A stretch of 37,275 bases of DNA, taken from Anaerolineae bacterium. GTDB taxonomy: Bacteria; Pseudomonadota; Alphaproteobacteria; DSM-16000; Inquilinaceae. Positions 24,289 through 30,360 of this stretch are shown here, one piece after another (positions within the stretch are counted from its first letter, which is position 1; each line of letters opens with the position of its first letter). Location of the stretch: NCBI GenBank assembly GCA_028285185.1, contig JANQQD010000102.1, positions 1-37,275 on the forward strand, in the 5' to 3' direction. The translations under genes were made by a program, and so were the position numbers. Below the pieces are notes generated by a model. The model was not told the DNA's origin and did no database searches. It worked only from the letters and a program-made list of their open reading frames with translations.

Positions 24289-25401
24289 CTATTCGTCCAG
24301 CAGGCGAACCTCTTGGGCCTCGACCAGCATGTGCACGCCGGCCGTGACAACGATCTCGCCGCGCTCTAGGCCGGCATCGATGATCAATCCCTGTGCCGTG
24401 GTTTCGCCAAGCTGAACCGGCCGCTGGTGGACGGACATACTGTCCTCGTCGACCACCCAGACGAACGAATCCTGTTCAGCGGTCCCGCCGAAGACGGCGC
24501 TGATCGGTATGATCAGCGTGTTTACGGTCTCCTCTTCCGGCGGCTGGCCAGTGGCTCGCCCGGCCATGCCCGGTAGTATGGTGACACCCTCCGGCTGGTC
24601 CATGGTCAACGTGACCGGAAAAGTCCGCGTCGTCTCCGAGGCCTCAGACCCGATCTCCGTGATCACTGCCGGGATCTCCAGGCCGGGAAACGCATCGAAC
24701 TCCACGATGATGTCGCGGGCGCTGGGTGCCAGCGCGATCAGCGTCTCGGGGATGTCGACGACCATTTCAATCTGCGAGGGATCCAGCAGGCGCACCACCG
24801 GCTGGTTGCCTTGCACATCCTCGAACGTCTCGACATAGGTGGCCACCACGGTTCCGGCGAACGGGGCCAGCAGGCGGGTGTAGCTGAGGTCCAGCTCGGC
24901 ACGGCCAAGCGAGGCCACGGTGGCTGCCACTTCGGCGCGCGCCTGGTCGAGGGTTGCCAGCGTCTGATCCAGCCGGGCCTGCGCGATCGTCTGGGTCCGT
25001 ATCAGCTGTCTGTCGCGCTCGGCGTCGTTCTCGGCATTGGCCATCACCGCCTCGGCACTGGCCAGGTTGGCCCGTTCACGGTCGACCTCCGCCTGGTAGG
25101 TGTCGGGATCGAGTGCAGCCAAGAGCTGCCCTTCCTCCACCACGTCGCCGACGGCGACCGGCAATTCGATGACCTCGCCGGACACGCGGAACTCCAGCGT
25201 GACTTCCCGAGCGGCCTGCGCACGCCCGGAGAACGCGCGCTCCTCCAGCGCTTCGATATTCCCCACGCGCATCGCCCGAACAGGCCGGATCACCTCTTCC
25301 TGTTGCTCAGCGGCCGTCTCCTCGTCGCACGCGGCGAGCAATCCGGCGAGGACAATGGCGATCGTTGCATGACGAACACTCACGGCAAACCGTCTCGACA
25401 C
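24289..25401 (-). CDS. RND periplasmic adaptor (MFP/HlyD family) lipoprotein
   Basis: The roughly 370-residue adaptor has an N-terminal signal with a lipobox ending LLAAC, followed by an acidic linker. The lipoyl-type hairpin halves are EFRVSGEVIELPVAVGDVVE and LDLSYTRLLAPFAGTVVATY. Between them is an alpha-helical coiled coil (about 110-165, rich in Ala/Glu/Arg). Beta-barrel and membrane-proximal domains follow. It bridges the RND permease to an outer membrane channel. The start is taken as GTG 25401 with AGGAG about 10 nt upstream. GTG 25383 is a second option. The 123 bp between it and the anti-sigma gene hold nothing recognisable. Confidence 0.9.
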   Translation of the reverse strand: MSRRFAVSVRHATIAIVLAGLLAACDEETAAEQQEEVIRPVRAMRVGNIEALEERAFSGRAQAAREVTLEFRVSGEVIELPVAVGDVVEEGQLLAALDPDTYQAEVDRERANLASAEAVMANAENDAERDRQLIRTQTIAQARLDQTLATLDQARAEVAATVASLGRAELDLSYTRLLAPFAGTVVATYVETFEDVQGNQPVVRLLDPSQIEMVVDIPETLIALAPSARDIIVEFDAFPGLEIPAVITEIGSEASETTRTFPVTLTMDQPEGVTILPGMAGRATGQPPEEETVNTLIIPISAVFGGTAEQDSFVWVVDEDSMSVHQRPVQLGETTAQGLIIDAGLERGEIVVTAGVHMLVEAQEVRLLDE

Positions 25402-25524
25402 GCGGGGAACTCCTGGGTGGTGTCTTACTTGAAAGCAGTGCCTGTTCCGCCCGGTTCTTTTGCCGGAACGTCGCAGTGTGGGCAAAGACCCGGCCGTCTG
25501 CCAAGCGGTCCCAAGGTCGCGCTG

Positions 25525-26262
25525 CTAAAGTGGTGTATCTGTGGCCGGCAAGATTGCGCCTTGGTAGAGGATCGGGCCGGTCGGCAGGCCGGTCGGCGAT
25601 CCACCGACCGGCTCCAGGCTGACCGCCAGCGCGGTCTCGCCGAACGTGGCCTGCTCGTAGACGGCCGCAATGGGCAGCGCCACCTGGTTCCCGGGATCCA
25701 ACAGCCCCAAAGATTGCGGCGCGGCGTCGCCACCGGCGACCAGCCAAAGCTCCAGGGAGTTGTCGGCCACCTGGACATCCGCCACGGGTCTGATGGTCAG
25801 CTGCTGCGCCGCCGTATCCACGGTCACCACCCAGGCAGGGCTTGCCGGCGTTTCGCTCAGCACGGCAACAAAGCGCGTTTCCTGGGGCGCGACGTCTATT
25901 GTTGTGATGTGGAATGCCAGGGCGGCGGCCGCCGCTGTCGCCCCGACGGCCCAGATCCTCCAGATCCCCGCTGCAAAGCGTGCTGCCGCCGGCCGGGGCG
26001 AAGGTGTCGTCGCCGGTGCGGCTTCCGGCGGCGCTTCCAGGTTCAACGCCTTTTCGATCCCCTGCCAGACTTCCGGCGGTGGCTCCGCTGCCGGAACTGC
26101 ATCGGCCAGCGGTGAGAGGCGCCGTGTCCAATTGTCGATCCTCTGGTCGAACGCCTGATCTCGCACCCGACGGTCCTCGGCCCGCTGCCTTTCGGCATGG
26201 TCCAGGGTCCCGAGCACGTACTCGGCCGCCAGGGAGTCCAGATCGTCCAACTCGTCACTCAT
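25525..26262 (-). CDS. RskA-like anti-sigma factor
   Basis: The 245-residue single-pass membrane protein has a cytoplasmic anti-sigma domain at about 1-75, with LAAEYVLGTLDHAERQRAE, a motif typical of RskA/anti-sigma-K factors. One membrane helix spans about 100-118. A periplasmic RskA domain follows and includes VAVLSETPASPAWVVTVD, LELWLVAGG and LGLLDPG. It should hold the adjacent sigma factor inactive until regulated proteolysis releases it. Its ATG overlaps the sigma factor stop (ATGA), giving the tight stoichiometric coupling usual for such pairs. Confidence 0.88.
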   Translation of the reverse strand: MSDELDDLDSLAAEYVLGTLDHAERQRAEDRRVRDQAFDQRIDNWTRRLSPLADAVPAAEPPPEVWQGIEKALNLEAPPEAAPATTPSPRPAAARFAAGIWRIWAVGATAAAAALAFHITTIDVAPQETRFVAVLSETPASPAWVVTVDTAAQQLTIRPVADVQVADNSLELWLVAGGDAAPQSLGLLDPGNQVALPIAAVYEQATFGETALAVSLEPVGGSPTGLPTGPILYQGAILPATDTPL

Positions 26263-26849
26263 CCTTCAAGACAGTCCCTGAGCCGCAACAGCCCGCGGCG
26301 GATCCATGACTTCACCGTGCCGACGGGCCGGCTCAGCCGCCGGGCCAGCTCGTCATGGGTGTATCCTTCGGTGTACGCAAGAACGATGCAGTTCCGATGC
26401 TCCCCCTCGAGTTCGTCAAGGCAGTGCTTGAGAGCGCGGGCGTCTTCCGCGGCCGCAGTCCAATCCAGAACGGTGGGCTGATCGTCTTCCTGGCCGTCCT
26501 GATCATCATATTCCTGCACCCAGGGTGCGTCGGCATTACGGCGGCGCCAGTCGATCGCGCCGTTGCGGGCGACCGTCGCGAGCCATGCCATCGGTTCCCC
26601 CTTCTCCGGCCGATAGCGTTCGGCATGGCGCCAGATGCGCACATAGACCTCTTGCAGCACATCTTCGGCCCAATCCACACGCCGCACGATGCGCAGGATG
26701 ATGCCGAACAGCCGGCGGCTGGTCGTGTCGTACAGCGCCTTGAAGGCCTGACGATCCCCGCCGGCGGTCGCCAGGATCAGCTGCTGCGGATCGGATCCGG
26801 ACACTGGGTCTCTCAAGACGCGCAATCCGACAAGTGGCGACAGCGCCAT
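26259..26849 (-). CDS. ECF sigma factor, SigK-like
   Basis: The 196-residue RNA polymerase sigma factor has region 2 at about 38-105 (FKALYDTTSRRLFGIILRIV, DWAEDVLQEVYVRIWRHA). Region 4 lies at about 140-192 (LEGEHRNCIVLAYTEGYTHD, then SRPVGTVKSWIRRGLLRLRD). Cys143 and Cys193 are exactly 50 residues apart, near the C-terminus. Mycobacterium tuberculosis SigK, as I recall, has a redox-active Cys133-Cys183 pair with the same spacing. The start is taken as ATG 26849. The frame is open upstream to 27125, but that part looks like intergenic DNA, and no strong ribosome site decides the start. Its divergent neighbour encodes a fasciclin protein, as in SigK/RskA systems. Confidence 0.9.
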   Translation of the reverse strand: MALSPLVGLRVLRDPVSGSDPQQLILATAGGDRQAFKALYDTTSRRLFGIILRIVRRVDWAEDVLQEVYVRIWRHAERYRPEKGEPMAWLATVARNGAIDWRRRNADAPWVQEYDDQDGQEDDQPTVLDWTAAAEDARALKHCLDELEGEHRNCIVLAYTEGYTHDELARRLSRPVGTVKSWIRRGLLRLRDCLEG

Positions 26850-26956
26850 CGGCACGTCCGCGGGGACCGTGCCGCCGGCGGCTGGAGCCTCGTTGATAGT
26901 TAAATTCCTAACACAACACCGGGGAGACTGCAGCGCCCCAAAAGGAGAACGCGGGC

Positions 26957-27021
26957 TCGGCCCCGGTCGGATGCAGGTCGGGGCCGATGCGGCGGTCACT
27001 TTTGTTTGACCGCACTTTTTT
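26957..27021 (+). terminator. Double hairpin with T-run in the leader of the fasciclin gene
   Basis: Hairpin 1 is TCGGCCCCG (26957-26965) with CGGGGCCGA (26979-26987). Hairpin 2 is GCGGTCA (26992-26998) with TGACCGC (27007-27013), followed by six T at 27016-27021, so it forms a good Rho-independent terminator on the plus strand. It lies 110 bp upstream of the fasciclin start, inside the divergent space and not after any gene on this strand. It could be an attenuator or the end of a short RNA. A possible AT-rich promoter region lies at about 26890-26915. Confidence 0.6.
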
Positions 27022-27130
27022 CGCCGTCCCGCATCTGGGTGCGCCGAAGCCCCCGTTGATGGTGATGAGTGCGGCAGTCGCGCTCCGGCATCGCCGATCC
27101 TTACCAGACGAGATACGGGAGTCACCCTCC

Positions 27131-27691
27131 ATGAAACGTTCCCTGAAACTGGGCCTTGGCGGCCTGCTCATTGCCGGGTCCGTAGCCATCACCGCGCCGG
27201 CTCTCTCCAACGTGATCGTTGGCGGTCAGCAGATGTTCCCGACGATGACCATCGTCGAGAACGCGGTGAATTCCGCCGACCACACGACGCTGGTGGCCGC
27301 GGTGCAGGCCGCCGGGCTGGTCGACACCCTGAACGGCGAAGGGCCGTTCACGGTCTTCGCGCCGGTGAACGCGGCGTTCGATGCGCTGCCGGCCGGCACC
27401 GTGGAAAGCCTGCTACAGCCGGAGAACCTTGAGCAACTGGGGACCATCCTGAAGTACCACGTAGTGCCGGGTGAGTTCACCTTCGTCCGGCTGAAGCGGA
27501 TGGTGCAGGAAGGCGGCGGCTCGGTGCAGCTTGCCACCGCATCCGGCGGTTCGCTGACGGCGGAAATGAACGGCCCCAACAACATCATCCTGACGGACGG
27601 GGCTGGCCATGTCGCCAATATCAGCATCTACGACGTGATCCAGTCGAACGGCGTCATCCACTCGATCGACCGGGTGCTGCTGCCGAACTGA
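27131..27691 (+). CDS. Secreted fasciclin (FAS1) domain protein
   Basis: The 186-residue protein has a signal peptide (about 1-26) and a single FAS1 domain at about 38-184. The domain shows GPFTVFAPVNAAFDALPAGT, then LKYHVVPGEF, and ends NGVIHSIDRVLLPN. FAS1 domains mediate adhesion and matrix interactions, and MPT70/MPT83 of mycobacteria belong to this family. Placement opposite an ECF sigma/RskA pair mirrors the mycobacterial arrangement, so it is a likely target of that sigma factor. The start ATG 27131 has GGGAG about 9 nt upstream. The longer open frame to 26987 runs through the leader terminator and is rejected. Confidence 0.92.
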   Translation: MKRSLKLGLGGLLIAGSVAITAPALSNVIVGGQQMFPTMTIVENAVNSADHTTLVAAVQAAGLVDTLNGEGPFTVFAPVNAAFDALPAGTVESLLQPENLEQLGTILKYHVVPGEFTFVRLKRMVQEGGGSVQLATASGGSLTAEMNGPNNIILTDGAGHVANISIYDVIQSNGVIHSIDRVLLPN

Positions 27692-27698
27692 CCGGCGG

Positions 27699-27739
27699 GC
27701 GCCGGGCGCGCCGGACCTCAGGGTCCGGCCTCCCGGCGC
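27699..27739 (+). other. Strong nested stem-loop after the fasciclin gene
   Basis: GCGCCGGG (27699-27706) pairs with CCCGGCGC (27732-27739), enclosing CCGGACC (27711-27717) paired with GGTCCGG (27722-27728). There is no T-run, so it is better read as a 3'-end stabiliser or partial terminator that would favour the fasciclin mRNA over the downstream genes. Confidence 0.5.
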
Positions 27740-27780
27740 TTCCCACCCCATTCTCAGCTGCCAAGCCGAAAGATCCTGCA

Positions 27781-28386
27781 ATGGCGAGCCGACAGACCGG
27801 CGGCCGGTCCGTGCATCCGCGGATCGTGCGCCTCACCCATTGGATCAACGCCGTCGCCATGGTCGTCATGATCATGAGCGGCTGGCAGATCTACAACGCC
27901 TATCCGATCTTCCCCTTCGTCTTCCCCCAGTGGATGACGCTGGGCGGCTGGCTTGGCGGCGCGCTGCTCTGGCATTTCGCCGCCATGTGGCTGTTGATGG
28001 CCAACTTCCTGGTGTTCGTGGTCTATGGCCTGTTGTCGGGGCGGTACCGGGCCAAGCTATGGCCGCTCAGCTTGCGTGCCATCGCGGCGGATACCCGGTC
28101 GGCTCTGCGCGGGCGCCTGCGGCACGACGACGGCGGGACGTACAACGCCGTGCAGAAGGCGATGTATGCGGCCGTTCTGCTGGCGATCGCCCTTGTGATC
28201 GTCTCCGGCTTCGCGATCTGGAAGCCAGTCCAGCTGCACTGGCTAACGGCTTTGTTCGGCGGATTCCAGGGGGCGCGGCTTGTCCACTTCCTCGCCATGG
28301 CCGTTATCGTCGGCTTCATCGCCGTGCATGTCGTCATGGCGTTCCTGGTGCCCAAGTCCATCCGCGCAATGATCCTCGGCCGCTAA
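27781..28386 (+). CDS. b-type cytochrome (b561/Ni-Fe hydrogenase-like) membrane subunit
   Basis: The 201-residue integral membrane protein has about four to five helices and the His pattern of cytochrome b561-type redox subunits. These are His20 in VRLTHWINA, His65 in LLWHFAAMW, His153 in QLHWLTA, His169 in LVHFLAM and His183 in IAVHVVMAF. It probably carries two b haems and passes electrons between the quinone pool and the molybdoenzyme encoded 8 bp downstream. The gene follows the fasciclin gene by 89 bp, with a stem-loop between, so all three may share a transcript. Axial ligand assignment is inferred. Confidence 0.88.
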   Translation: MASRQTGGRSVHPRIVRLTHWINAVAMVVMIMSGWQIYNAYPIFPFVFPQWMTLGGWLGGALLWHFAAMWLLMANFLVFVVYGLLSGRYRAKLWPLSLRAIAADTRSALRGRLRHDDGGTYNAVQKAMYAAVLLAIALVIVSGFAIWKPVQLHWLTALFGGFQGARLVHFLAMAVIVGFIAVHVVMAFLVPKSIRAMILGR

Positions 28387-28393
28387 AAACGGG

Positions 28394-29170
28394 ATGCGAG
28401 AGATGAAACGACCGATTCCCGGCGTCGATGCTGCCCTGCTGGCCAAAGACGCCGCTGCCGCCATGCCGCTTTCTACCCGCCGAGCTTTCCTACGCGGTTC
28501 CGGCAGCTTGGGCGCGCTGGTGATGCTGACGGGGTGCAATGTGGTGGACGGCGCCTCGGCGGAAGACCTGTTGCGCGCGGTGTCCCGCCTGAATGACCGG
28601 GTGCAGGCCTGGATGTTCGATCCCGACCGGCTGGCCCGAACCTATCGTGAGGCCGACATCAACCGGCCGTTCCCCTTCAACGCCTTCTATCCGCCGGAAG
28701 ATGCGCCGCTGGTCGACGGCGATGCCTGGCGCCTCTATGTCGGCGGCCTTGTCACCGACACCTCGCAATGGACCTTGGCGCGCCTGCAGGGCCTGGCGAT
28801 GGAAACGCAGATCACCCAGCACATCTGCATCGAGGGCTGGAGTGCCGTCGGCAAATGGTCGGGGCCGCGCTTATCCGACTTCCTGCAGCGGATCGGGGCC
28901 GATCTCACGGCGAAGTACGTCGGCCTCCGCTGCGAAGACCGGTATTCCACCAGCCTGGACATGGCCACAGCGCTGCACCCGCAGACCCAGATGACGCTGA
29001 TGATGAATGACGGTCCGCTGCCGCGCTTCTACGGCTTCCCGATGAAGATCCGCGTGCCGACCAAGCTCGGCTTCAAGAACCCGAAGCACGTGAACGAGCT
29101 GTTCGTCACCAACGACTATCCGGGCGGGTTCTGGGAAGATCGCGGCTACAACTGGTTCAGCGGGCTCTAG
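28394..29170 (+). CDS. Molybdopterin-dependent oxidoreductase (sulfite-oxidase fold), Tat-exported
   Basis: This 258-residue protein has a twin-arginine signal STRRAFLRGSGSLG (27-40) followed by LTGC (Cys48), which also fits a lipobox. The catalytic domain has the sulfite-oxidase/YedY-type core with the molybdenum-ligating Cys145 in QHICIEGWS. The neighbouring blocks are LYVGGLV, LRCEDRYSTSLDM, RFYGFPMKIRVPTKLGFKNP and the C-terminal GFWEDRGYNWF. It probably reduces or oxidises a small periplasmic substrate. Sulfoxide reduction as in MsrP is one possibility. Its electron partner is the upstream b-type cytochrome. The start could be ATG 28394 or ATG 28403, the latter with GCGAGAG upstream. Confidence 0.88.
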   Translation: MREMKRPIPGVDAALLAKDAAAAMPLSTRRAFLRGSGSLGALVMLTGCNVVDGASAEDLLRAVSRLNDRVQAWMFDPDRLARTYREADINRPFPFNAFYPPEDAPLVDGDAWRLYVGGLVTDTSQWTLARLQGLAMETQITQHICIEGWSAVGKWSGPRLSDFLQRIGADLTAKYVGLRCEDRYSTSLDMATALHPQTQMTLMMNDGPLPRFYGFPMKIRVPTKLGFKNPKHVNELFVTNDYPGGFWEDRGYNWFSGL

Positions 29171-29350
29171 TGTCGCCCGGTTCCGAGATCGGCGGCGGGC
29201 CATCCCCTGCGCCTTGGGTCCGGGCTGCGCTCAGCGGACGGTGGGTCGGAATCGAAATCCACCGTGCGTCGGTCTTATGCATGATCGAACCCCTCTTCCG
29301 GCGGGTTGCCAATCAACTTGAGGGTCCGCGCTGCTATCTCTGCTAACGCG

Positions 29351-29380
29351 TTGGATCACCAACTCATTTTATGGTATCAT
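29351..29380 (+). promoter_or_regulatory. Candidate promoter of the C80-like gene
   Basis: TTGGAT (29351-29356) and TATCAT (29375-29380) are 18 bp apart, just where the DNA turns AT-rich, about 40 bp upstream of the start. The rest of the 248-bp gap after the molybdoenzyme gene is GC-rich with no further feature. Confidence 0.4.
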
Positions 29381-29418
29381 GAGAACAAATATAAGATCTA
29401 GTACAGATGGGGGTAACT

Positions 29419-30114
29419 ATGAATCCAGATGTACGTTTTTATCTGGTTCTATATAACTACGAAAAGAAAACGTCAGATATAGAGATTTTTAACGGTACAG
29501 AGAATTTGACTAAAAAGTCACGCAAGAAGAGTCCGTCGACACAAATCTATGCGGCGTCCTATCCAATTGATGAAGCTTATATAGATACAACATGGTATTT
29601 CTGTAACAATCCAGTAGCTCATGCTACACTACAATATGAAGGAATAAGAAGGGCCTTGTTTTATTTGACAAATAATTCGGAGCTGATTCTGCGGGGTCAC
29701 GGAAATCTTCGCGGCCAGAGGTTGAGCCGCGTCAGTGCTGAGGTGTTGGCTCGCGGTCTTCTGAAACTGGGACTGAAGGCGAACTGCCGGATAAACATCA
29801 CTGCGTGCAATCTCGGCAGGAATGAGACTATCGGAGGCACGGACCGCGCAACGGCCTCAGCCGATGATCTCGGCTCCAACTCGTTTGCTGACGTCTTCCT
29901 TCGCACGCTGGTGGACGAAGGCGGCCTCAGGCCCGTGGTCCACGCGCGAACCTCCCAGGTGAAGGTCAAAGCCAACGGATCAAAGACGACAAGGCTGTTC
30001 GACGATGACGGCCTTGACGCTGCTGATGCCACGCATGTCCACAAGCAATCGCACGGCAAGATCATTCTGAGTGTCGACGGCGGGGGCGGTATCATCAGGC
30101 GGTTTGCCTATTGA
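29419..30114 (+). CDS. Stand-alone C80-type (MARTX/TcdB CPD-like) cysteine protease domain protein
   Basis: The 231-residue protein matches no common housekeeping family. Its core resembles the inositol-phosphate-activated cysteine protease domain (peptidase C80, clan CD) of MARTX and large clostridial toxins. The catalytic His94 is in LILRGHGN, after a hydrophobic strand. RLSRVSAEVLARGL follows, in place of the LSGYSADELA-type helix, and Cys130 is in INITACNLG. The FADVFLRTLVDEGGLRPVVH region and the C-terminal strand KIILSVDGGGG continue the match. The His-Cys spacing (36) is shorter than in the toxins (about 45-49). There is no signal peptide, membrane helix or toxin module. The start ATG 29419 has GGGGG upstream and is preferred to ATG 29407. 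The 5' half is only about 38% G+C. It is either a transferred effector or processing protease, or a new clan CD subfamily. Confidence 0.65.
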   Translation: MNPDVRFYLVLYNYEKKTSDIEIFNGTENLTKKSRKKSPSTQIYAASYPIDEAYIDTTWYFCNNPVAHATLQYEGIRRALFYLTNNSELILRGHGNLRGQRLSRVSAEVLARGLLKLGLKANCRINITACNLGRNETIGGTDRATASADDLGSNSFADVFLRTLVDEGGLRPVVHARTSQVKVKANGSKTTRLFDDDGLDAADATHVHKQSHGKIILSVDGGGGIIRRFAY

Positions 30115-30137
30115 CTGAGTACCTGTTTGATCGGTAG

Positions 30138-30161
30138 GCGGGAAATCGAGACAGGTCCCGC
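30138..30161. repeat. Inverted repeat after the C80-like gene
   Basis: GCGGGA (30138-30143) and TCCCGC (30156-30161) are separated by 12 nt and enclosed by an ACCTGT/ACAGGT pair. The 246-bp space between this gene and the convergent spoVR gene shows nothing else firm. Confidence 0.3.
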
Positions 30162-30360
30162 ATTGACCCTTTCCAAGCGGCCGCAGTGACCGGATGGGTG
30201 TTGCTCACACGCCGCCGGCACGGCTCAATGCCGGTAAAACGCGGCACCGGGCTCGAGGGGCATCAGCTCTCGGTTACACTCCGTGATCGGCATCCCGACC
30301 CGGCATGTCTGCCGATGAGGCCGCAGATCTCTCCGGGAGACTGTGGGCGCGTTCCAGTGG

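Noticed and set aside
22774..24369. 531-codon plus-strand frame opposite the RND permease gene
   Set aside because: Low-complexity His/Gln/Arg/Leu translation fully antisense to a conserved transporter. The frames at 8338-9708, 30742-32100 and 32172-33593 are rejected for the same reason.
26971..27009. 12-codon frame MQVGADAAVTFV ending inside the leader terminator, as a leader peptide
   Set aside because: No ribosome site at usable distance and no run of regulatory codons; probably chance.
26850..27125. 92-residue N-terminal extension of the sigma factor frame
   Set aside because: It is antisense to the leader hairpins, has random composition (Pro/Ser/Arg/Cys) and precedes the normal ECF N-terminus.
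30115..30360. tRNA or attachment site flanking the AT-rich C80-like gene
   Set aside because: No T-loop GGTTCGA-type sequence, cloverleaf or direct-repeat pair was found on either side of the gene.
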